Origin: Botryllus schlosseri
Taxonomy: Eukaryota; Chordata; Ascidiacea; Stolidobranchia; Styelidae
DNA length: 29,952 nucleotides
Assembly (NCBI GenBank): GCA_000444245.1
Contig: ATSW01004550.1
Location: 1 to 29,952 of the forward strand
Direction: 5' to 3'
Positions within the stretch are counted from its first letter, which is position 1. The number at the start of each line of letters is the position of its first letter. Positions 18,574-27,235 of this stretch are shown piece by piece. The position numbers were made by a program, and so were the translations under genes. Below the pieces are notes generated by a model. It saw nothing but the letters and a program-made list of their open reading frames with translations, had not been told where the DNA came from and did no database searches.

Positions 18574-20111
18574 TAGGGATGGTGTGAACCTCTGAAAGGT
18601 TCAGGTTCACGTGAACGCGAACCTTTTTGAAAGGTTCTGTGTGAACNCGAACGTGAACCTCGTGACGTCACGTGGCGTCATATTGCTAATTCCAACCCTG
18701 TCTTTCAATGAAGTGATAGCCTATATTAATGTACAGTGTACAGTGTACACTGTACAGGTACACGGTACCTAGCGAAGACTCGGACCACATAATGTCACAT
18801 TGCTGAAGTACATATTGGCGTTTTAAACGTCGCTAAATGTATCAACCGCGGTAATCAAAGGATATAATAATCGCATAAAATCAATACATTTCGTCGCTTT
18901 GCCAACAATTTCGACGAGGACTTACCAGGGAATATAAGCTTACGCCTTAACGGTCTTAGCCAGACCGGACAATGTGTTCGGACTTCGGAGTCTGAGTATT
19001 GCTACATCGATATTGCGCAGAGTGTAAAACGGGTTTCTATACTCGCTACCGACACCGCAAACAACAAGTTATACAGCAGTAGCCAGCACCTTAATCGCAC
19101 AGATTTGGTTTTAATGATACAGTAAAGATATGAAGTCAAGATTGACTCCGTACGCCCGCTCGATTTTTTACATCAGAAAGCGATATCAATGTCATTGATT
19201 GGTTGCATCAGCATCATTCGCTGACTACGTATATCGCTCGTGAATTTAGGGCTGGGCAAAATCGAGTACCTGAGTGATTCGATTCTGAATCATGTAAAAT
19301 GCTTCGAGTCGAGTCGAGTATTCGAGTATCACCCATTTTGACGTCACAACAGAATGTACTATGTCAAAGTTCAAATATGTACATTTTATGCCACCACAAA
19401 GAACATAATGCCTGTTACCCGTCACATTAATGATAATTCGGTGTTTTTTCGACCATACCGATTTCATTGCACTTCTTGACAATGTTGTGGAACGATCATG
19501 ACTTCGGAAATGTGTTATTTTCAATGGCGTTCGTAGCTTTGTACTATGTCTATTATGCTGCGACACGGCCAATCAAGGCTTCAAGGCTTCCTCAGTCGAA
19601 AATAGTATCAAAACTATAATTCTCGTTTGTAAATTAACTTTCAGTTGCGAGGAGCGTATAATTTCAGTACTCGAAAAAATCGTATTTTACTACTCGACTC
19701 GAATCATTAAAATTAATACTCGATTCAGATTCGAGTACTCGAATCATTGTGCCCAGCCCTACTCGTGATGTGGTGTGATTGCTGGTCAAGCTCACAGCAG
19801 AGAGTCACTAAATATTCGTAAACGGAAGGCTGGATATTTCGAAGAAGTTTTTGTAACAAAAAAGCCAGTAAAACTTTTAAGGTTGACAAGGTGCATGCTC
19901 GTTTAGTGTTGAATTTTTATGCTGCCGGTGCCATGCATAGAGACACCCGCAGTTGAAATGCAATAAATTTGAACCAAGGATCTTATAATGAAATGCAAAT
20001 TACAATTTACCAAAAAGGTTCACAGTGCAGAACCTACCAAAGTTCTGTTGTGAACGCGAACCTCTAAGTTCACAGAACGCGAACGTGAACCTAACGTTCA
20101 CACCATCCCTT
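18574..20111. mobile_element. TAGGGATGG-family hAT-like element, copy 2, interrupted by another element
   Basis: The ends TAGGGATGGTGTGAACCTC and AACGTTCACACCATCCCT match copy 1 at 16249-17239, and the interiors align along their whole length apart from the insertion at about 19245-19761. The flanks GGGTTCAG and GGGTTGTC share only five of eight bases, so this insertion looks older than copy 1. A GTACAGTGTACACTGTAC palindrome near 18737 is a local expansion absent from copy 1. One N call is at 18647. No transposase frame. Confidence 0.88.
19245..19761. mobile_element. TAGGGCTGGGC-family MITE nested in copy 2
   Basis: The ends TAGGGCTGGGCAAAATCGAG and its inverted partner (…TGTGCCCAGCCCTA) enclose about 515 bp rich in TCGAGTA/TACTCGA words. 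Copy 1 of the host element gives the empty site (CTCGTGATG near 16881). Here CTCGTGAA precedes the element with two extra T's, and CTCGTGAT follows it at 19762-19769, consistent with an 8-bp duplication with one change. The minus-strand frame of 108 aa inside has no recognisable domain. Confidence 0.85.
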
Positions 20112-20204
20112 GGGTTGTCATTCATTCTTTCTTTCCGGTTTGTATACACGTGTTAGAGTTAGACAAACGTTGCATGTTACGGCTCACGTCTGTCGTGTAA
20201 TTTG

Positions 20205-21065
20205 TAGGGCGGTTGTTTTCCTAAAAAAAGGTAAATTTTGACCTCAAAAATATTAATTTTTACTTTTTTTTTACCTAAACAAGCTAAATTAGGTGTTTTC
20301 CCACATAATGTCAAAATTGTACCACTTATCTTCATTTCTGGTTGGAACTGGCTGCCTTAACGAAGTAGTTTGACCTGAAAAAACGTTTCTGGCTTAGAAA
20401 CAGGCAACTTTTCACATGAATATAAACGATATTTTAACGAAATCTGGCCCTATGAAGAATTCCAGTTGTTACGATACATATTACGGTAGAAATAATTAAA
20501 CTTTTTTGCAGTACAACGAGACATATTTTCCTACATTCTTGGATAGAAAGTGCATGTCTTAACTAAGAAGCTTGCCAAGGACGGTCAACAGTAGCAGTTG
20601 TTGGCTGACAACACTCAAGTTGTGTGTACGTACACTGCTGGTCACACACCGTGTTGCTTCTTTCTGACAATGTTGTCTACATCACATTTTTTCATCATGC
20701 GCTTCGTAATATAAGAATGATGCAATGACCAAGAAGTCTTTCTTCAGATAGGATATTGCGGTACGTTGACCATAACACCATGTCTACTTATTTGTTTTAT
20801 TTGACCGTTTAAGATTCACAATGAGCAGACAATTAGCCTACAACGCTGCAACGGTAGGCCCATGAAGTAGGCTACAAACTGTGAAATATCAAACGATAAG
20901 TTGACCGACAGTGCAAAATCTACGATACAAACGAAATGCAGAAGTCAAAAATTTTTTGACTTAATGAATAATTTTGACAAATTTTGACCTAACGCTACAA
21001 TTTTGACAAATTTTGACCTAACGCTACAATTTTGACAAATTTTGACATGTAAAAAAACCGCCCTA
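20205..21065. mobile_element. TAGGGCGGTT-family hAT-like element, 861 bp, perfect target duplication
   Basis: The ends are TAGGGCGGTTGTTTTCC and AAAAAAACCGCCCTA. Identical GTAATTTG octamers lie at 20197-20204 and 21066-21073. The right subterminal zone (about 20960-21050) repeats a unit made of CAATTTTGACAAATTTTGAC plus CTAACGCTA, roughly three times. The left zone has TTTTGACCTCAAAAATATTAA. The interior has no transposase frame. Confidence 0.9.
20968..21050 (+). repeat. Subterminal tandem repeat of the 20205-21065 element
   Basis: Units of about 30 bp contain ATTTTGACAAATTTTGACC followed by TAACGCTACA, repeated nearly identically. The core word TTTTGAC also occurs near the left end, so it may be the transposase-recognition motif. 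Near-identity of the units points to recent slippage or unequal exchange. Confidence 0.75.
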
Positions 21066-22068
21066 GTAATTTGTATTAAAGCTCTGAGTGTTTAGGGATA
21101 ATGTATTGAATATAATTGTCGGGCTTTAGTGCTGGTCGATTCGTCCTTACATTAACATGCGTGGAGCGAGCTATGAAGTGGTCAGCTCGCTGGGGTAACA
21201 CCGTCGGCTCTTACGGGTACAGATTAACCCGATATATAATACCAATATCCAGAATCCCTAGCGAAGTCGCATTTATCTATGCTTCTGCGAGTCGCAGGTG
21301 CTGGGCACAGGTATATGGGGGTAGACCGTGCTGTAAGTCAACATTATGGGACTCGTCAGTATTACATGCAAAGTATTTTTATGCAATATATGCATATCAT
21401 ACATTATATCCTTTCTGCAGGAAGTGGAATAATTATATGACTGACGGACTGTCAGTCAGTCAGTCAGTGATTGTCAGTCACGCTGTTCAAGTTTAAACAA
21501 TGATGAAATTAGGATGTTTTTGTTTGTATTAGAATCGCTTCTCAATTGCTCATCGAACGGTACCGAATAGTTTAGGACAGGATTATCGCTTGCAGCCATT
21601 CGAGACAGTCACACGACGTCCTGATTATCAAAAGGTAAACTTCTAGCGCCTCGTAAGTCGTGAGTAAGCAAGGCCTTTATCAAATTTGGAACATGAGTTG
21701 CGAAAGTCGACTATTTGTTGCCGTTTTGCGTCTGCATGTCTGAGGAATCGCTACCCAGGAAACCAGCGATACACCCGTCGGCGCGCGGTGACGCACGAGA
21801 GTGAATTAAATTAATGAAGCCATCAGTATAGGAGGGTTTCGAGCGAAAGCCTCCGTAATATCAATGATTCTTTCACTCCTGCTGTAGTTCTGTTGACATA
21901 TTCCTTACAGTTATCTTCATCGAATATGAACGATAGCTGATACCTAAATACCGCAATGAAAGATTTTAGTCTCCAAAATTATCTTTAGGGGTTTTATCAA
22001 GACCGAACTTGATTAGTCACAAAGGCGCGAAATTCTCAAGAATGAACTATATGAATGTCGTCACATAC
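21066..22068. other. Intergenic or possible 3' part of the lectin-like gene, nothing proven
   Basis: The missing half of the C-type-lectin domain was looked for here on the minus strand in phase 0 and not found. The + strand frame at 21116-21496 (126 aa by a non-ATG start) has no recognisable domain. A short (GTCA)n run lies at about 21450-21480. Confidence 0.4.
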
Positions 22069-22286
22069 CGTAATCATTAACGTCATCGCAGTCCATACGT
22101 CTATTTCATTTGTCGATTCCGGAATTAACTTGCGAATATATGCCATTACAGCCAAATAGTGCTGTCTGCTGATTATATCGGACAGTTTGCCTCCGACTGA
22201 GCGACAATTGGTCTTAGCCGCGTAGTAATCCATTTCACCAGCGACCAACGTGTAGCATTTGTCTTTGAACCGCATACCGCATACCA
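22069..22286 (-). CDS. Exon 4: N-terminal half of a C-type-lectin-like domain
   Basis: The exon opens after a TTCTTTCAG acceptor (phase 1) and ends at a GTATGT donor (phase 0). The frame contains VCGMRFKDKCYTL, then AAKTNCRSVGGKLSDI, an alpha-2-like stretch and DVWTAMT. This is the C-x-(6)-C-Y start, the AxxxCxxxGGxL core and the W(I/T)G-like strand of a C-type-lectin fold. The Ca2+/sugar-binding residues and the last conserved cysteines belong to the second half, which is not seen, so carbohydrate binding cannot be judged. It probably forms the extracellular head of the protein encoded by exons 1-3. Confidence 0.75.
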
Positions 22287-22771
22287 CTGAAAGAATGAAA
22301 CCATACTTAGTATACTACTTCATGGCGTCATCAGCACAGACAAAAGGAACAATCGATCCTCTTATCCTTTTTTTTAATGATGACACCCCATTCCCTTTAA
22401 AGCTGTAAGATTTGATATTTGTTACTACCTCCTCGAATTTTCAATCTGGCTACGCCAACGTCTGTGTCACCACAGTTAGCTTACCCCTACGGCCCTACAT
22501 ACTGTGACAGCTGTGATACGTAACGTACAATGCTATAGCAACACACTCCAGAAACAAAACCTCATTAGATCGACTGAGTTTATCATGGTCCCCGCATATG
22601 GTTGGATGGTGGGGATTTCATTTGGGAATAAGGTGTCGCAGTGTTACAAAATTTTGTATTGAATGTGACCTCGTTGTTCAACACTCCCCGTTAAAGTTTA
22701 TATACACCAGATTCACATCGCGCATGTAGCTGGACTACAGTTTTACTTGCGGAAAATATATGATAACTTGC
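22287..22771 (-). other. Intron 3, probable GC-AG intron
   Basis: Between the end of exon 3 (...GAACCTG, then GCAAGTTATC) and exon 4 (TTCTTTCAG acceptor). The GC donor is the only site that leaves exon 3 in phase 1, as exon 4 requires. A GT site a little further downstream (GTAAAA) would give phase 0 and break the frame. Nothing else was noticed in it. Confidence 0.5.
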
Positions 22772-22942
22772 CAGGTTCCGTTGTAGTAGCAACTATAGAT
22801 GACGTAGACGTTGTCACCTTCCACATTTCGGCACTTTGTGTAGTGCTGGTTAATGTTGTAGCTTGAGACTGGAAGCCCAAGTTACCTGATAAAATAAAAT
22901 GTTTATTGTCTAGGTCAGGTTGCGTAATCGTACGGGAATGCT
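22772..22942 (-). CDS. Exon 3: short stalk exon, a duplicate of part of exon 2
   Basis: The exon starts after an ACTTATCCGCAG acceptor in phase 1 and ends before GCAAGT in phase 1 (171 bp). The peptide HSRTITQPDLDNKHFIL plus a Thr/Ser-rich tail mirrors HSTAQPDLDNSTLIL in exon 2. QPDLDN is encoded CAA CCT GAC CTA GAC AAT here and CAG CCT GAT CTC GAT AAC there; every difference is synonymous, which is good evidence that both copies are translated. It extends the O-glycosylation-prone stalk just before the lectin fold. Confidence 0.65.
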
Positions 22943-23330
22943 CTGCGGATAAGTCGCGCGTAATGGCATAGGACAAATAATATCCAAGATATAGTCAATT
23001 AGACATATTGATTTCTTGCTCCAGTCTTGAAAACTCTGCGATCTGCATATCGTCGTGGGGTATTGAAGTAGTTTATGTCCCTTTTTACAAATTTCGAGAT
23101 CCATTTTTAAAATTGATATAAAATCAAGTTTTTGTTTAATTTTCATATTTTTCTACCCATATCCTGGCCATGTTTATGTTTGTCTCACTGTTACAAACTT
23201 AATCACGGCCAAGAAATATCCGAACGAGAATGAAAACTGTACATGAAGTTAATTTTCTCAAAATTTGTAAAATGGGCATAAGTCACTTTAATACCACGGC
23301 GACGATATTGCCAAAGTCAACTGGACTTAC
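22943..23330 (-). other. Intron 2 of the lectin-like gene
   Basis: A 388-bp AT-rich intron with a consensus GTAAGT donor and a CCGCAG acceptor. No feature was seen in it. A 78-codon open frame at 22910-23146 crosses the acceptor and is not thought to be real. Confidence 0.6.
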
Positions 23331-24594
23331 CGGCAGCATTCTCTGTAAAGTAACTTTTGGTCTGGCTCTCAGTATGCCGAATGGGTGAAGTACCGTAGTT
23401 GATCACTGTGGTCGTGCTTTCGTTCTTTCTTGAAATAGTCGAACCACGAGTCATTTGGAAAGTTCGTGTTTCAGGTTTACTCGTTACGTATGATTCGTGA
23501 TCGTCGACAACAGTAGTTTCACCATTCTGACTCGTGGAGCTTTCTTGACTGTCGGCAGTGCTGCTAGATATTTCATCTCTCGCGTCATACCCAGATGCCA
23601 TTGAATTGGTGATCCGCATGGGTTCTGTACCAGAACTTTGCTTAGTACCACTAGTCAAACCCGTCACAGTTAGAGACTGGGTTGACGCATCCAGGTCGTT
23701 TTGCTGTGCTTTGAGATCATGATCTGTCTGTGGTATATCGGTCGCATGCTCGGTGGTGGCACGTTCGCTATCATCTGAGATTGTGGTTGCATCATGATTG
23801 GAGAACTCGTTAATTGTTGTTTGTTCCATTTTAGTTGTGATTATAGAAGTGACATCTGTTTGACTTGTAGATAGTGAATGTGTTGCACTATGCATCGCAT
23901 GGGTAATATCATCAATGTCCTCAGTGGTAGCCTGTTCTGTTTCTATAACCATATTCTGCTCAGTGATTGGCTCTTGACTCGTGACACCATCATCAAGGCT
24001 TGACGACTGACTTGATACGTCCATTTCGCTTCGTCGTGTTGTGACGTCACGTATCAGTGATCTATTAGTCACTGCTTCTTTATCCGCCGAGTACACAGTC
24101 GTGTCCAACATACTCTCAGTAGAAAACATCTCATCAGATTCATATTCTATGTCGCTTGTAGTTGAGTGTGTTGCAATGTGTGTTCCAGGAACAGTACCAT
24201 CAGTTGTAACGGTGGGATGCTGTTCTGCTTCTGTCCCCTCACTTACGATAAAATCAGTAGACGTTCGAACCCTAGAAACGGGACCGGGTTGCTCTTGTTG
24301 CATTGCCGTTAGTGGCTCATTAGAATGAGTTGGTTCGTCTGACAATAATACAGGTTTTTCAGTACCAGTGAATGCACCATATGTCGAGTTATGCATCCCT
24401 GTAAGCACCTTCAACGAATTGGGAAGAAGCGTTGTCGACGCATCGACGCTGTGGCGCGTTGTTGGTGTCAAAATTAAAGTTGAGTTATCGAGATCAGGCT
24501 GTGCTGTGGAGTGACGCGGTTCGTTAATGTTCCTTAAAAACCCACCGCGCCCGGCATTGTTTTCATTTGGAGATTCATCGCTGTTTCTTAGTTG
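23331..24594 (-). CDS. Exon 2: Ser/Thr-rich mucin-like stalk
   Basis: A 1264-bp exon, about 421 codons, enters in phase 0 after an AAAAACAG acceptor with a weak pyrimidine tract. It leaves in phase 1 at a consensus CCG|GTAAGT donor. The frame is open throughout, with roughly a third Ser or Thr, many acidic residues and very few Cys. It has no compact domain and is predicted to be an extended, heavily O-glycosylated stalk. Near its start is the HSTAQPDLDNSTLIL segment duplicated in exon 3. Phase agreement with exons 1 and 3 supports membership of one gene. Short + strand frames here are shadows. The function of the stalk is presumably to hold the lectin-like head away from the membrane. Confidence 0.75.
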
Positions 24595-25444
24595 CTGTTT
24601 TTGTGTCGAAATTTTGATGGTACTCAAGTGGTAGCCCTAAATCAACGAAGCATGTTTTAAAGCAATTATAGGAAAGAACACTATACGAGGTCACAACATC
24701 AAAGTTCTTGAAATACTCAGTATTTCCTAACATAGAAATCAAGGATATGGGCTGCAACGTATCGTATTGTGGTAGTTACCGGGATTGTGAATATATCTAG
24801 GGTTGTGTTTAAAAAAAAAAAATTTAAACCAAACATGTTCAAAACAAGGCCCTTGTTTAAAACATGTTTTTTTATAATCCGTGACGTCACGTATATTCAA
24901 TTGTGACGTCATAGTGGATTAATATTCAGAATTGAAAATATAGGGTAAATATAGCTCCTTTGACGAAATAGGCTTTCAACACCTGTCAAATACGGACCCA
25001 AAATAACAATTTTAACCAGGACTACATCGTCATATGCAGCATTTTTACGGTCGGCGGTCATCATAAAAACATTCTTTCCGTACCAATGATCTATATCTAC
25101 ATACATATACATAAAAATATATCATGGATATTATGCCAATAAGTGGCCATATTTAGGCCCCACCCCTTTCAAATACATAAGTATTGTACCAGGACATGCT
25201 TCAAGTTATTTACTTTTATAATCATATATCGTGACTCGTGACCAGGATGAAAATTAGGCAGGATAAGAAATGTCAAATATGATATACGATATAACATTAC
25301 AAGATTACAGTGACCCAAAGAATACACAGATGAAGTCGTAATTTTCAATCCAAATTGCGAGACAGTAAGAACTTTTATACCCCCTCTGCCTATATTGAGT
25401 CCAATTCGGTTCTTATACAATTAGTTTAGCAAATCAAGTGCTAC
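24595..25444 (-). other. Intron 1 of the lectin-like gene
   Basis: An 850-bp intron with a GTAGCA donor. It contains a near-perfect inverted repeat at 24831-24869 and two GTGACGTCA words just beyond it (about 24881 and 24903), the type of site bound by CREB/ATF factors. The short minus-strand frames here have no recognisable domain. Confidence 0.55.
24831..24869. repeat. Short inverted repeat
   Basis: AAACATGTTCAAAACAAGG, one central base, then CCTTGTTTAAAACATGTTT: 17 of 19 positions pair with no loop. It is preceded by a 12-base A run and TTTAAACC. It may be the collapsed end of a small palindromic DNA element or a cruciform-prone site. Confidence 0.65.
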
Positions 25445-25633
25445 CTGGGAGAGCATCACGGCAACCAAAATGACTTCGATGACGAAGAGAACCACAATTG
25501 CGAGGACCACTGCGAAAAATGCCATCAGTAATTGTCGATTTCCTGAATGCAAAGAAAACAACGTTGGCGGACAATCGGAATTTGAAAAGTTACCCTCGAC
25601 ACTACGATCGAACGCAATTACAGTCAAATTCAT
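25445..25633 (-). CDS. Exon 1: cytoplasmic tail and membrane anchor of a type II lectin-like protein
   Basis: The ATG at 25633 is the first in frame; a TAA lies 15 bases upstream. It opens 63 codons ending at a CTCTCCCAG|GTAGCA donor in phase 0. Residues about 36-60 are strongly hydrophobic (LLMAFFAVVLAIVVLFVIEV and onward) with one internal Glu, and are read as a signal-anchor helix. An N-terminal anchor followed by a long stalk and a C-terminal lectin fold implies type II topology. An alternative is a 51-bp intron within the exon (GTAAC donor after codon 13, TTTGCATTCAG acceptor). It would keep the frame, shorten the tail, and could remove the Cys at residue 21. The TATA-like GATATAATT at 25777-25785 is a weak promoter candidate. 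Confidence 0.65.
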
Positions 25634-26838
25634 CGCGTAATGCGGCAATTAAGTCACGACCGATTGAAAACGATGTCACTTTTCCCAATCGTGATCTTGA
25701 CACATTACCTTGTTATCTAGTCGATTGTTTGCTTTGCTGCGCCTAAAGCGAGCATAGTTGATGCTTCCCTCCACTAATTATATCAGGGTGGAAATTATTA
25801 AATGCAGAATTATGGTCACGGTGTACTTGGTTATTTCGACAGCAGCTGATCGCGCGTTGGGAATCGAATGTATGTCGTAACGAATTGCTCTCCCACCATA
25901 TTTCGACTAACAAGATCAATCTTTGGATAGGTCAATATATTATGGTAGATAGATGCCCAGCCCATAGCAGAAATCACACAAAACAACAGTAGATCGATAT
26001 TGCGTAGGTGGAATATTTATAATAATGTCCACTGTATTCGAAACACCATGAATACTAAAGCAACACAAGCACAACCTTCAAACCCAAGCATCAACCGGAT
26101 TCGTGAACGACATCACCTTGTACCACGGCGATCAACGCATAACGTCACAAATTAGGCGGGAGAAGCCCCTTCGCGCCTATATAGGTATACATTTAATGAC
26201 TAATTATTCAATATTTCAGCTTACTCGATTCCATTCTCGGCGTTATCACCTTTCTGTAAAACAAATATATTCCGCTGGAGATAGGCGAGAACCAGCAGCT
26301 GTGCGTTGCGATCCTAAATAGTTTCACACTTATTTCTATTTCTATGTTAAAATGAAGCTAATTATGCTGAAGAGAAATCTGAATACAAATTAGTCGACCT
26401 ATTAAGAAAGCCAATTTTAGCGGATACGGCACATCGTGAAGCGCTTGACAAATCAGTTTTTCCACATCCGGTCATACTACTAAAGCGTTTTCCCTGATGC
26501 GTATCTCATAGCAACAATATAGGCGCTTCAAATCATTCACCCAACGAAAAATGGCTTTCGGTTCTCCATAAATAACACCATAGAAATATAACGCTGCTTT
26601 GTGCTGTCGTCTCAACGAAACATAGGATATTTTTTTTTAAATCCTTAGCATCTGCGCGCGACCGTGATACATCCGAAGCTTTCTTAACATCCAACATACG
26701 AATTGACAAATGGGTTAACTTAACATGGATTTCTATGCTGTATAGCCCAGTTAGCCCGATTCAACTATCCAGACCAAATTTTAGAATATATATTGATTAT
26801 GAATACTAAGCGCGATTATTAGAATATATATTTAGGGA
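25634..26838. other. Upstream flank of the lectin-like gene, nothing else recognised
   Basis: AT-rich DNA without a recognisable gene. The TATA-like word at 25777-25785 (minus strand) is the only promoter candidate noticed. The 72-aa + strand frame at 26103 has no known domain. Confidence 0.45.
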
Positions 26839-27217
26839 CCCCTCCGCTACGCACTCGGCATCCACCACCCGGAGCACATATCCACCAATGCTCTGCGCAA
26901 ACTCACAAAAACAGTCCCATGCCGTTTGCTGGCTGCTGAACGACGCTTACGCTTAATCGGTCATCTAGTGCGGCATCAAGACGATCAACCAGCCGCCGCC
27001 ATCATCAACCACATTCCGACAGAGCCATGGCGCAGAGGTGGCTGGAATAGAACCACATGGCGCTCAACAATAGAGACCGAGCTAGCGCAACGCGGGCTAT
27101 CGCTCGAAGACGCCCACGACCGCCCACGCTGGAGGCGCTTGATAAGGGCCCAAAACTGATATCTTGATGTTCCTTTGTTTCCTGTTTTCTTTTGCCCTTT
27201 TATTTAATTGAAAGCCG
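26839..27217 (+). mobile_element. 5'-truncated LINE (non-LTR retrotransposon), 3' end with C-terminus of ORF2
   Basis: The frame from about 26841 to 27159 reads RYALGIHH, then KTVPCRLLAAERRLRLIGHL, DDQPAAAI, WRRGGWNRTTWR and DRPRWRRLIRAQN before a stop. This is the conserved tail found after the reverse transcriptase in many LINE ORF2 proteins (R+LRxxGHxxR, then W+xxI, then DRxxWRxL). No reverse-transcriptase core is present, so the copy is a dead 5' truncation. A short 3' UTR ends at a TA-rich run. The flanks ATATATATTTAGGGA (26824-26838) and a near-identical ATATATTAGGGA-type copy ending at 27235 form a target-site duplication of about 15 bp. The clade (RTE-like or related) is unresolved. 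Confidence 0.85.
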
Positions 27218-27235
27218 ATATATATATATTAGGGA

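Noticed and set aside
20968-21050. CRISPR-like array
   Set aside because: The units are contiguous with no unique spacers and lie at the end of a DNA transposon.
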